Below are positions 15,799 to 23,948 of a DNA stretch of 64,000 nucleotides, piece by piece. Position 1 is the first letter of the stretch; each line of letters starts with the position of its first letter. The stretch comes from Chloroflexota bacterium (GTDB lineage: Bacteria; Chloroflexota; Dehalococcoidia; JACPEP01). The notes under the pieces are model-generated. The model was not told where the DNA came from. It was given only the letters and a program-made list of their open reading frames with translations, and ran no database searches. The position numbers and the translations under genes are program-made. Location: contig JACPEP010000001.1 of NCBI GenBank assembly GCA_016183425.1, positions 62,001-126,000 of the forward strand. Direction: 5' to 3'.

Positions 15799-16736
15799 GG
15801 ATACTGGTCACAGGTGGCGCCGGGTTCATCGGGTCCCACCTCTGCGAACTGTTAGCGGGGTTGGGACACCAGGTGACGGCAGTGGATAACCTGGTCACCG
15901 GGCGGCGGAGCAACCTGGGGCACCTGGTAGGGAAGGATAGCTTTACTTTTTGGGAGGCCGATGTCACGCAGGACGCCGTGGGCGAGGGCTGGGAAGCCAT
16001 CTTTCATCTGGCCAGCCCCGCCAGTCCGGTGGGCTACCAGAGAAAGCCCATAGAAACCCTTTTGGTCAACTCCCTGGGCACATATCACCTTCTGGATCTG
16101 GCCTCGGCTTCGGGAGCCCAATTCCTCCTGGCTTCTTCATCGGAGGTCTACGGTGACCCTCCCCCCCAGGAACACCCCCAGCGGGAGACCTACTGGGGCA
16201 ATGTGAACCCTGTAGGGCCTCGCTCCTGCTACGACGAGGGGAAACGCTTCGCCGAGGCCATCACCGCCAGCTACCTTAAGGAGCGGGGAGTCGATGCCCG
16301 TATCGTCCGCATCTTCAATACCTACGGGCCCCGCATGGCGGAGGACGACGGCCGCATCATACCCACCTTTATCTCCCAGGCGCTTCACGGCGAGCCGATC
16401 ACCGTCTACGGCGACGGCTCTCAAACACGTAGCCTCTGCTATGTCACTAACCTGGTAGACGGTCTGGTGAAGGCGATGTTTTCTCCCGGCACCCGGGGGG
16501 AGGTCTTCAACCTAGGGAACCCGGATGAGCGAAGGGTAGCGGAGTACGCCCACTTGATTCGAGAGCTTACCGGCTCGTCCTCTCCTGTTATCTACACGCC
16601 GCCCCGGGAGGAGGAGATCGCCCGTCGCCGGCCAGATATTACCAAGGCCGAGGCGCGATTAGGCTGGCGCCCCACCACTCCCCTGAGGGAAGGCTTGGCC
16701 AAAACCATTGAATGGTTTAGAGAGGCCTCAGCTTGA
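15795..16736 (+). CDS. UDP-glucuronate decarboxylase-like NAD-dependent epimerase/dehydratase
   Basis: Extended SDR enzyme of 313 residues. The Rossmann motif GGAGFIGSH is at residues 7-15; the Ser-Glu-Tyr region is LLASSSEVYGDP; the catalytic YxxxK is in SCYDEGKRFAEA. The LASPASPVGYQRKPIETL stretch, YWGNVNPVGPRSCYDEGK and RIFNTYGPRMAEDDGR are the hallmarks of UDP-xylose synthases (UXS), which oxidise and decarboxylate UDP-glucuronate to UDP-xylose. It therefore probably supplies a pentose donor to the glycosyltransferases of the locus. Its start overlaps the preceding Wzy-like gene by 4 bases. The alternative, a dTDP-glucose dehydratase or UDP-glucose epimerase, fits the signature less well. 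Confidence 0.86.
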   Translation: MRILVTGGAGFIGSHLCELLAGLGHQVTAVDNLVTGRRSNLGHLVGKDSFTFWEADVTQDAVGEGWEAIFHLASPASPVGYQRKPIETLLVNSLGTYHLLDLASASGAQFLLASSSEVYGDPPPQEHPQRETYWGNVNPVGPRSCYDEGKRFAEAITASYLKERGVDARIVRIFNTYGPRMAEDDGRIIPTFISQALHGEPITVYGDGSQTRSLCYVTNLVDGLVKAMFSPGTRGEVFNLGNPDERRVAEYAHLIRELTGSSSPVIYTPPREEEIARRRPDITKAEARLGWRPTTPLREGLAKTIEWFREASA

Positions 16737-16764
16737 ACGGACTGCCTTTGGAGAGGGCTACCCC

Positions 16765-18201
16765 ATGAGGGTTCAGAGCGTCCCCTGGGCAGGAAGAACC
16801 CTTTGGCCTCCGGTGGCTGCTTTCTTGCTGATTCTCGCCGGAGGCAGCCTCATCGCTCTTCTACCCATTGAGGCGGCCCTGGCCCTGGTGGTGGGCGGCA
16901 TCGTCTTTCTGGCCGTGCTGGTGAGAGTGGAGCTGGGGCTTTACCTTCTGACCTTCGTGGTTCCTTTCAGCTCCCTGTGGGAGATCAACCTGCGGGATTT
17001 CGATATTACCGCGACCGATTTCCTGGTGCCCCTGATCTTCGTCGCTTGGCTGACGCGACTGGTGCGCCTTCGCCAGGCAAGAGTGACCTTTACGCCCCTT
17101 ATCCCAACCCTGCTCTTCTTTCTGGCCGTGTTCCTTGGCTCTACCTTGGTGGCAACATCCGTGGCCCACAGTTTTAAAGAGATAGCCAAGTGGCTGGAGA
17201 TGGGGGCCATATTTCTGGTGACGGTCAATACGGTGCGAGAAAGACATATGCCCTATATTGTGGGGGGTCTACTGGGGGCGGGGGTGGTCGAGGCTCTGGT
17301 AGGGTGGTATCAGGTTCTGACGGGGACGGGCCCGGCGGGTTTCCAGATCGCGCCGGGCGTCCTGCGCGCCTTCGGCACCTTCGGTCAGCCCAACCCTTTT
17401 GCCGGCTATCTGGGCACACTGCTCCCCCTTGGCTACGGCCTCATCCTGGGTGGCGTGGTGGTACGAGGGTTCCGTCTCAAACTGTTGTGGCTAAGCCTCG
17501 CGATCTTGCTTGTAGCCTTGCTTATGTCTTTCTCCCGGGCTGGTTGGTTGGCGGTGGCTACCGCCCTGGCGATAATGACCATGGTCAAGGTACCCCGCTC
17601 TACTATCTATCTGGTCCTGGCCGCCCTTTTGGGGATGTTAGTCGCCTTGCTGGGCCTGTTCAATCTCCTACCACCCCAGGTGGCGTCGCGGCTGGCCTCG
17701 GTGGCTGAGCTGGTAAGCATATTCGATGTCCGCTATGTTGTGCTGACCCCGGAAAACTGGGCGGTGGTGGAGCGCATGGTCAACTGGCAGGCAGCGTGGG
17801 ATATGTTCGTGGCCAACCCCTGGTTAGGGGTGGGGGTGGGCAACTTCTCCGCCGTCTTTGAGAGCTACGCTCTGCCCGGTTGGACAAACACCACTGGCCA
17901 TGCTCACAACTACTACCTGAACCTACTGGCAGAGACCGGGGTGCTGGGTCTTCTGGCCTACCTTCTCTTTTTGACCACGGCCTTCGTCTATGTGGGGCGA
18001 CGAATAGCCCTTATGGCCAAGAAGGGATGGCGCACCGAAGCGCCTTGGACGGCGGCGGCCACCTTAGGCATCATGGGTGTACTGGTGGCTACCAGCGTCC
18101 ACAACCTTTTCGACAATGTCTACGTCCACAGCATGGCTGTGCAGGTAGGCTTGATGCTAGGCTTGGCAAGCGTGTCCCTCAGGCAACTGGCAAGGAAATG
18201 A
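16765..18201 (+). CDS. Second O-antigen ligase/polymerase-like membrane protein
   Basis: A 478-residue polytopic membrane protein of the Wzy_C family, divergent from the one at 14368. Family signature: NPWLGVGVGNFSAVFESY, followed by NTTGHAHNYYLNLLAETGVLG with the conserved His-Ala-His/Asn pattern, then a hydrophobic C-terminal third. MSFSRAGWLAVATALAIM marks the preceding helix. The ORF track begins at 16708 inside the UXS gene; ATG at 16765 has a GGAGAGGG ribosome site and is preferred. Two such proteins in one locus suggest one polymerises and the other ligates, but which does which cannot be told. Confidence 0.82.
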   Translation: MRVQSVPWAGRTLWPPVAAFLLILAGGSLIALLPIEAALALVVGGIVFLAVLVRVELGLYLLTFVVPFSSLWEINLRDFDITATDFLVPLIFVAWLTRLVRLRQARVTFTPLIPTLLFFLAVFLGSTLVATSVAHSFKEIAKWLEMGAIFLVTVNTVRERHMPYIVGGLLGAGVVEALVGWYQVLTGTGPAGFQIAPGVLRAFGTFGQPNPFAGYLGTLLPLGYGLILGGVVVRGFRLKLLWLSLAILLVALLMSFSRAGWLAVATALAIMTMVKVPRSTIYLVLAALLGMLVALLGLFNLLPPQVASRLASVAELVSIFDVRYVVLTPENWAVVERMVNWQAAWDMFVANPWLGVGVGNFSAVFESYALPGWTNTTGHAHNYYLNLLAETGVLGLLAYLLFLTTAFVYVGRRIALMAKKGWRTEAPWTAAATLGIMGVLVATSVHNLFDNVYVHSMAVQVGLMLGLASVSLRQLARK

Positions 18202-18205
18202 AGGC

Positions 18206-19228
18206 ATGAAAGAAGAGGCAGTGACTTCCTTAAATAACGAAGAGGCGAAACCAGGGGAAGAGGAGATCTCTCTAGGCAGACGTGTTCTCGATGTGCGCAC
18301 CCTGGCTTCCTTCCTGGTAGCCTTCGTTATCATCGTCCTCGCCCTGACCCAGTTGGGGGTAGATTGGCTGTCCATATGGGAACAGGTGCGGGCCAGCAAT
18401 CCCTGGCTGTACGGGATAGCCTTCCTTCTTTTCTACATCAGCCTGGTGGTGCGGGGTGTCCGCTGGCGCATTCTCCTGCGCAACGTGGGTTTTCGCCGAC
18501 GGCTGGGGGTTTCCATACCCTCAGCCATGGGTCTAACGGAGATCGTTTTCCTCAGTTGGTTTGCTAACTGCGTTGTCCCCGCCAAGCTAGGGGATGCCTA
18601 CCGGGCTTATCTCCTAAAAAGGCGGGCCGCCGTCAGTTTCTCCACCACTATGGGCACCATTGTGGCGGAGCGGATTATGGATACTTCGGTGGTCTTTATC
18701 CTTCTAGGAGGGGTGGCCCTGTGGTTCGTTGGCCGAAGTGGTCTGCAAAACGTGCTCATCCTGCTGGGGATAGGGGGGGGCATGATGGCCGTTATCGCTT
18801 TGGTGCTCTTGATCATGGGCCGGTTCGGCGCTCACATACAGGGCTTCCTCCCCAAAAGATTGGCGCCCTTTTACGAACGCTTTCAGGCAGGGACGTTGGG
18901 CAGCTTTCGTCAGCTTCCCTCAATAGCTCTCTTGAGCGTTGTGGTGTGGTTCTTTGAGGCGGGGCGCCTTCTTTTCGTCAGCTACTCTATGGGGCTGTCG
19001 TTAGCACTACCATTCATACTCTTCGTCGCCCTGGCCAACTCTCTCCTCACCGTGGTGCCCTTCACCCCGGGTGGCCTGGGGCTAGTGGAGGTTGGGGTGG
19101 TAGGGCTACTAATGATGGTGATCAGCAAAGAGAGCGCCGTATCGGTGGCCTTCCTGGATCGAACTATCAGCTATTGGAGCCTCGTCATTCTGGGACTGGC
19201 TTTCTTCCCCCTACGGGGCAGAAAATAG
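18206..19228 (+). CDS. Lysylphosphatidylglycerol synthase-type TM protein (flippase-like, UPF0104)
   Basis: A 340-residue membrane protein of the LPG_synthase_TM family (AglD/MprF N-domain type) with about eight TM helices after a charged cytoplasmic tail of 30 residues. Family marks: VVRGVRWRILLRNVG, FLSWFANCVVPAKLGDAYRAYLL and the late VPFTPGGLGLVEVGVVG motif. The MprF catalytic C-terminal GNAT-like domain is absent, as in many stand-alone members found in glycan clusters. In this setting it may move a lipid-linked sugar across the membrane or act as a polyprenol-phosphate glycosyltransferase partner; no other Wzx-like flippase is in this locus. It starts 4 bases after the previous stop. 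Confidence 0.8.
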   Translation: MKEEAVTSLNNEEAKPGEEEISLGRRVLDVRTLASFLVAFVIIVLALTQLGVDWLSIWEQVRASNPWLYGIAFLLFYISLVVRGVRWRILLRNVGFRRRLGVSIPSAMGLTEIVFLSWFANCVVPAKLGDAYRAYLLKRRAAVSFSTTMGTIVAERIMDTSVVFILLGGVALWFVGRSGLQNVLILLGIGGGMMAVIALVLLIMGRFGAHIQGFLPKRLAPFYERFQAGTLGSFRQLPSIALLSVVVWFFEAGRLLFVSYSMGLSLALPFILFVALANSLLTVVPFTPGGLGLVEVGVVGLLMMVISKESAVSVAFLDRTISYWSLVILGLAFFPLRGRK

Positions 19229-19266
19229 CTCTTTCGGGGCCCCAAGGAAGGCGCCGGGAAACGCCT

Positions 19267-20391
19267 ATGCGCATCGGGGTGGATTATACGGCGGCCGTTA
19301 ACCAGCGGGCGGGCATTGGGCGCTTCGTACGGGAGTTGGTGGCCGCCCTCTTGGAAGCTGACGAGGACAACCACTACATGCTCCTCCTGCCACCAGGCCA
19401 GAAGGTCCCTTGTCCTTCAGGCGCGGAGAGTCGGCATCTCCCCTTCAGCCCACGGCTCATGACCATTTTCTGGCACCGTCTTGGGCTGCCCCTGCCCGCC
19501 GAGCTTTTCACAGGCGCTTTGGATCTATTCCACTCGCCCGACTTCGTGCTGCCCCCTTTGCGCAATACGCGCGCCATCGTGACTGTCCACGACCTGAGCT
19601 TCATGGTTCTTCCCCAATGCGCCGCCCCCGGGTTGGTGCGCTACCTCAATAGAGTGGTGCCGCGCAGCATCGAGCGGGCCACCTTGGTGCTGGCTGATTC
19701 GGTGAGCACCATGAAGGACCTGGCATCCCTTCTCGGCGTGCCCGAGGCCAAGGTGGCGGTGGTGCCGGGAGGAGTGGGGTCCCAGTTTCATCCGGTCACA
19801 GAGGAAGACACCCTGGCCGCGATTCGGCGTCGCTATAACCTGGACGGGCCCTTCATCCTGGGCGTCGGCACCCTGGAGCCCCGAAAGAACTGGGAGGGCC
19901 TGGTGGAGGCCTTCCACCGCCTGCGCCGGGAGATGAATATTCCCCATCGCCTGGTGGTGGCCGGAGGCAAGGGATGGCTTTGGGAAGGAATCTTCCGCCG
20001 CGTAGCGGAGTTGGGACTGGAGGAGGAGATAACCTTTCTGGGCTTTGTCCCTGAGGCAGACCTTCCCCCTCTCCTCTCCCTGGCCGATGTCTTCGCCTAT
20101 CCCTCCCTTTACGAGGGCTTTGGCCTGCCTCCTTTGGAGGCCATGGCCTGCGGCACCCCGGTGGTGGCCAGCAATGTCTCCTCTCTCCCCGAGGTGCTGG
20201 GGGAGGCGGCCCTCTTGGTCGCCCCGGGGGACACCCTTTCTCTGGCGGAGGCCCTCTATCAGGTGTTGTCGGAGGAGAAGCAGCGACACTCTCTCAGCGA
20301 AAAGGGACGGGCCCAAGCGGCCCGTTTCACCTGGGAGGCGGCGGCGCAAAAGATGATCACCCAGTACCGAAGGCTGGCTCAAGAAAGGTAG
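19267..20391 (+). CDS. Glycosyltransferase family 4 (GT-B), first of three
   Basis: A 374-residue cytoplasmic retaining glycosyltransferase. The upstream ORF-track start (19174) runs through the previous gene; ATG at 19267 starts MRIGVDYTAAVNQRAGIGRF, the normal first Rossmann strand. The C-terminal donor-binding domain has ILGVGTLEPRKNWEGLVEAF, the family glutamates in YPSLYEGFGLPPLEAMACG, and the TPVVASNVSSLPEVLG block. It is 54% or so similar in layout to the next gene and probably adds consecutive sugars on the cytoplasmic lipid carrier. Sugar specificity cannot be read. Confidence 0.87.
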   Translation: MRIGVDYTAAVNQRAGIGRFVRELVAALLEADEDNHYMLLLPPGQKVPCPSGAESRHLPFSPRLMTIFWHRLGLPLPAELFTGALDLFHSPDFVLPPLRNTRAIVTVHDLSFMVLPQCAAPGLVRYLNRVVPRSIERATLVLADSVSTMKDLASLLGVPEAKVAVVPGGVGSQFHPVTEEDTLAAIRRRYNLDGPFILGVGTLEPRKNWEGLVEAFHRLRREMNIPHRLVVAGGKGWLWEGIFRRVAELGLEEEITFLGFVPEADLPPLLSLADVFAYPSLYEGFGLPPLEAMACGTPVVASNVSSLPEVLGEAALLVAPGDTLSLAEALYQVLSEEKQRHSLSEKGRAQAARFTWEAAAQKMITQYRRLAQER

Positions 20392-20407
20392 CCCTGTGTG
20401 AAACCCA

Positions 20408-21589
20408 ATGCGCATCGGCATTAGCGGCTTCTTCTGGAATAAGCCAGCCACGGGCAGCGGTCAGTATGTGACCAATCTGGTGCGTCACCTTCGGCCCACT
20501 ACGCAGGATGAAATAATCGTTTTTGTCCCGGGGCAGAATGGGTCGCCCTCTGGAGCCGACCTAGAGGTGGGGAATGGGGGACCGAAGGAGGCTGCCATGG
20601 TGGAGGTGGCTTTGCCCTGGGGGGGAAACCTGGGCAAGGTATGGTTTGAGCAGGTGGCCCTGCCCCGGGCCTGTCGTCGGTACGGGGTGGAACTCCTCCA
20701 TGTCCCCTACTTAGGCCCGCCGCTCCGCAAGGTGTGTCCCATGGTGGTGACCATCCACGACCTCATTATGATGGTGCTCCCTGTACATCGGGGTTCCCTT
20801 CTGGTACGGCTCTACACAGCCTTGGCGGTATCGGCGGCCAAGAGGGCCGAGCTGGTCCTCGCCGATTCTCAGTGGACGAGGGCAGATGTGACCAGGCTTC
20901 TGGGGCTTCCCCAGGAAAGGGTGCCCGTAGTATATCTGGGCGTCGGCCCCGCGCCCAACGTCGACCATATCACGGCCCGCCTGCCTGATGTACGCCAGAA
21001 GTACCGTTTAGAGGAGAACTTCATTCTCTATCTGGGTGGGTTGGACTGGCGCAAGAACGTGGCTAGCCTCATTGGCGCCTTCTCGCATTTGGAGGGAGAG
21101 TGGCAACTGGCGGTGGCCGGGGAGCACTATATGGGCAAAGGGCGGCTTTTCCCCAACCTTTTTCAAGTGGCTCGAGAGGCGGGGGTGGAGGAACGCGTCC
21201 GCTTTCTGGGTTTTGTGCCTGAGGAGGACAAGGTTCCTCTTTACATCATGGCCCGCCTCTTCGTCTATCCGTCCCTTTACGAGGGCTTCGGTCTGCCTCC
21301 CCTGGAGGCGATGGCCTGTGGCACGCCGGTGGTGTGCAGCCAGGCGGCCAGCCTGTCAGAGGTGGTGGGGGACGGTGCTCTTCGCTTTCCACCCCAGAAT
21401 GAGGCGGCTCTGGCCCAGGCCATGGCCCGTGCCCTCACCGATGATGTGCTGCGCCGTGAGTTGAAGGAGCGGGGACTTCGCCAGGTTCAGAAGTTCAACT
21501 GGCAGCGCACCGCTCAAGAGACCTGGAGTGCCTACCAGCAAGTGGTAAAGAAAGACGCCCCATGGAAAAGTCAGGAGGGACCGATATAG
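20408..21589 (+). CDS. Glycosyltransferase family 4 (GT-B), second of three
   Basis: A 393-residue GT4 enzyme closely related to its upstream neighbour, which suggests tandem duplication. It begins MRIGISGFFWNKPATGSGQY, has a TIHDLIMMVLP acceptor-domain segment and the donor-site YPSLYEGFGLPPLEAMACGT motif that is word-for-word shared with the previous protein. ILYLGGLDWRKNVASLIGAF is the interdomain strand. The start is 17 bases after the upstream stop. Its 3' end overlaps the methyltransferase gene by 28 bases. Confidence 0.87.
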   Translation: MRIGISGFFWNKPATGSGQYVTNLVRHLRPTTQDEIIVFVPGQNGSPSGADLEVGNGGPKEAAMVEVALPWGGNLGKVWFEQVALPRACRRYGVELLHVPYLGPPLRKVCPMVVTIHDLIMMVLPVHRGSLLVRLYTALAVSAAKRAELVLADSQWTRADVTRLLGLPQERVPVVYLGVGPAPNVDHITARLPDVRQKYRLEENFILYLGGLDWRKNVASLIGAFSHLEGEWQLAVAGEHYMGKGRLFPNLFQVAREAGVEERVRFLGFVPEEDKVPLYIMARLFVYPSLYEGFGLPPLEAMACGTPVVCSQAASLSEVVGDGALRFPPQNEAALAQAMARALTDDVLRRELKERGLRQVQKFNWQRTAQETWSAYQQVVKKDAPWKSQEGPI

Positions 21590-22317
21590 CCCACCCCGAA
21601 CCCCTGGGAGCCTGGAATCATGCCCTACGTCGGGCACTGAAGGCAGTAAAGGGACGTCGGGTCTTGGAGGTGGGATGCGGCGAGGGCCGCTTTATACGAG
21701 CCATCTGTCGCCGTCTGCCCCAAATAGAGGGCTACGGCTGCGACATAGACCCAAGGGTGGTCACCAGAGCCACGGCCTTCCCGGGCGGAGTAGCCTATCT
21801 GACGGCGGAGGCGGCCCATCTGCCCTATGCCACCTCTTCTTTCGATGCCGTTCTTATTTTCGACGTCCTGGAACACCTGTGGGAGCCCGAAGAGGCGCTG
21901 AGGGAGGTATCCCGAGTGCTTAAGCCCGGGGGCATCCTCCACGCCCTGGTTCCCTGCGAAGGGCAGCCTCTGACCCTTCACTGGCTCATGGCCCGTCTTC
22001 GCTGGGCTGCCGACCTGAAAGAACGCCACGGAGGCCATGTACAGCGCTTCCGCCACCGGGATGTCCTCGCCCTCCTGCATCAATCAGGCTTTCACGTGAA
22101 TACCATCAGCTACAGTATGCACCCGTTAGGCCAGGTCAAGGATATACTCACCTACCTGGCCCGAGAAGGATGGGCCCAAGGGGCCCTCCTCAGCCTCTTG
22201 CTGCGGGGCGCTATTCTATCCCTTTGGGGAGCCTCCTATCTAGAGTCCTTTCTTCTGGGCTGCCTATCTCTGAGCGGAGTTGCCATGCATGTCACGGCGG
22301 AAAAAAGGCGACCATGA
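21562..22317 (+). CDS. Class I SAM-dependent methyltransferase
   Basis: A 251-residue methyltransferase. Motif I VLEVGCGEGRFIRAI is followed by the acidic GCDIDPRVV (ribose binding), motif post-I LPYATSSFDAVLIFDVLEHLWEPEEAL and LKPGGILHALVP, which together match the Methyltransf_11 class. The C-terminus has a hydrophobic hairpin-like stretch (LLSLLLRGAILSLWGASYLESFLL), so it may sit at the membrane. In glycan loci such enzymes often methylate a sugar or terminate chain growth. It overlaps both neighbours (28 bases upstream, 4 bases downstream), so translation is coupled. Confidence 0.83.
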   Translation: MEKSGGTDIAHPEPLGAWNHALRRALKAVKGRRVLEVGCGEGRFIRAICRRLPQIEGYGCDIDPRVVTRATAFPGGVAYLTAEAAHLPYATSSFDAVLIFDVLEHLWEPEEALREVSRVLKPGGILHALVPCEGQPLTLHWLMARLRWAADLKERHGGHVQRFRHRDVLALLHQSGFHVNTISYSMHPLGQVKDILTYLAREGWAQGALLSLLLRGAILSLWGASYLESFLLGCLSLSGVAMHVTAEKRRP

Positions 22318-23417
22318 GGGTATTGATGGTCTCCAAGGCCTGTTACGTGGCCGGATATCGCCGGAAGCTGGAGGAGTTAGCTTCCTTCCCCAACGTGGAG
22401 CTGATGCTCATGGTGCCGCCCTACTGGCGCTTTGGTAAAAAGAAGGCCCCCCTGGAGCCGAGCACCGATCGGGGGTATCAAATGGTGGTAGAAAACCCCC
22501 TCTTCAATGGCTGGCACCACCTGCATTTATATCCCCGCCTGTCCCATTGGGTAGCTACCTTTCGTCCCCAAATTCTGCATGTGGATGAGGAGCCTTACGA
22601 TCTGGTGACCTACCATGCCCTGAGGGTGGCCCGACGCTGGAGAGCCAAGGCCCTTTTCTTCACCTGGCAAAATATCCGCCTGGGCTTTCCACCCCCCTTC
22701 AGCTTTTTGGAGAGGAACGTCCTTGCGAGGGCCGATGCCGCCATCGCTGGCAACCAGGAGGCGGCCCGTGTTCTAAGGGAGAAGGGCTTCCTCCGGCCGA
22801 CCTTCGTCATTCCCCAGTTCGGGGTTGACACCGCCTTCTTTCGCCCCAGAGATGGGGAGCCAGGGAATACCTTCCGCATTGGATACGTGGGACGTATGGT
22901 GGAAGAGAAGGGGGTGTTTCTTCTCCTGGAGGCAGTGTCTGAAATGGGGGGGCCCTGGGAGCTTCACCTGGCGGGGGATGGCCCCGCTCTGCCTCGGATG
23001 GTGCGCTGGCTGTCGGCCAAGGGTCTGGGAGACCGCTTTGAATGGCACGGAAGCGTGCCTTCCCACCAGATGCCGGAGTTTCTATCCACCCTGGATGTTC
23101 TGGTATTGCCGTCCCTCACCCGGCCCCGTTGGAAAGAGCAGTTCGGGCGGGTGCTGGTGGAGGCCATGGCCTGCGCCCGGCCCGTAGTGGGCAGCAGCTC
23201 CGGAGAGATCCCCAACGTGATTGGCGATGCTGGCCTCATCTTCCCGGAGGGTAATGTGGAAGAGCTGAGAGCTCACCTGTTTCGCCTTATGGGCGACCCC
23301 TCCTGGCGGCGGAAGCTGGGGCAGCAGGGGCGGCAAAGGGTAGAGGAGCGCTTCACCCAGCGCCGAGTGGCAGAGCTGACCTACGACGTCTATCGCCACT
23401 TGCTTGAGGCGCCGTAA
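22314..23417 (+). CDS. Glycosyltransferase family 4 (GT-B), third of three
   Basis: A 367-residue GT4 enzyme. The ORF-track start at 22170 is inside the methyltransferase; ATG at 22314 forms an ATGA overlap with its stop and begins MRVLMVSKACYVAGYRRKL. The C-terminal domain has RIGYVGRMVEEKGVFLLLEA, then EWHGSVPSHQMPEFLSTLDV and the donor-site block LTRPRWKEQFGRVLVEAMAC, in which the usual E-G-F is replaced by EQFGR. That variant, and an N-domain unlike the other two, make it a separate lineage within the locus. It is the last gene of the glycan run; 48 bases separate it from the DUF2889 gene. Confidence 0.85.
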   Translation: MRVLMVSKACYVAGYRRKLEELASFPNVELMLMVPPYWRFGKKKAPLEPSTDRGYQMVVENPLFNGWHHLHLYPRLSHWVATFRPQILHVDEEPYDLVTYHALRVARRWRAKALFFTWQNIRLGFPPPFSFLERNVLARADAAIAGNQEAARVLREKGFLRPTFVIPQFGVDTAFFRPRDGEPGNTFRIGYVGRMVEEKGVFLLLEAVSEMGGPWELHLAGDGPALPRMVRWLSAKGLGDRFEWHGSVPSHQMPEFLSTLDVLVLPSLTRPRWKEQFGRVLVEAMACARPVVGSSSGEIPNVIGDAGLIFPEGNVEELRAHLFRLMGDPSWRRKLGQQGRQRVEERFTQRRVAELTYDVYRHLLEAP

Positions 23418-23465
23418 CCTGATACACTTGCCTACACGACGGCTAGATAGAAAAAAGAAGTAGGG

Positions 23466-23894
23466 ATGATGCCCATCCTCACTCGAAACATAACTGTTGA
23501 TGTTGACCAGGACGACCCGGATACCCTAGTGGTACGAGCGGTGATGAAGGATCACCGTCATGACATCGCCCTCCACTACTGGGTCTCTCTGCCCTCCTTC
23601 GCCATTGGACGGGCCACCTTGGAGATGTGCGACACTCCCCTTCCCCAGTGTCGGGAGCTCTGCCCGGCAGCGCAACAATTGGTAGGAATCAAGGTGCAGC
23701 GGGGGTTCAACCGCAAGATAAGAGAGCTTTACGCGGGAGAAAGGGGCTGCGTCAACCTGGTCCACCTGCTCACGGTGTCGGCCCCCCTGGCCATAAACGC
23801 CGCTCGCTTTGTTCTCAGGCACCCCAAGGTGGTGACTGGGGAAGGCCCCGACCCTCTCCAGGGCATGTGTTTCGCTTACTCTAAGAAGGGGTAA
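23466..23894 (+). CDS. DUF2889 family protein
   Basis: A 142-residue protein resembling the DUF2889 family, which has no assigned activity. Recognisable parts are the N-terminal paired strands (DPDTLVVRAVMKDHRHDIAL), the TPLPQCRELCPAAQQLVGIKVQRGFNRKI core and the GCVNLVHLLTV helix near residue 100. In the family this last motif is usually GCxHLxxL; here the His is displaced. There is no signal peptide or TM helix. It follows the glycan genes on the same strand and ends just before a strong palindromic terminator, so it may be the tail gene of that transcript by read-through, but its role there is unknown. Confidence 0.65.
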   Translation: MMPILTRNITVDVDQDDPDTLVVRAVMKDHRHDIALHYWVSLPSFAIGRATLEMCDTPLPQCRELCPAAQQLVGIKVQRGFNRKIRELYAGERGCVNLVHLLTVSAPLAINAARFVLRHPKVVTGEGPDPLQGMCFAYSKKG

Positions 23895-23905
23895 AAATAG
23901 ACACT

Positions 23906-23941
23906 TAGGGGCCGCCCCGCCTATAGGCGGGGCGGCCCCTA
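23906..23941. terminator. Bidirectional terminator between convergent genes
   Basis: Perfect 16-base arms (TAGGGGCCGCCCCGCC and complement) with a TATA loop, between the DUF2889 gene and the convergent MFS gene. The GC-rich stem is followed by a short ATTTA tract on the plus strand and preceded by TTTTTAC read on the minus strand. Confidence 0.8.
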
Positions 23942-23948
23942 TTTACGG

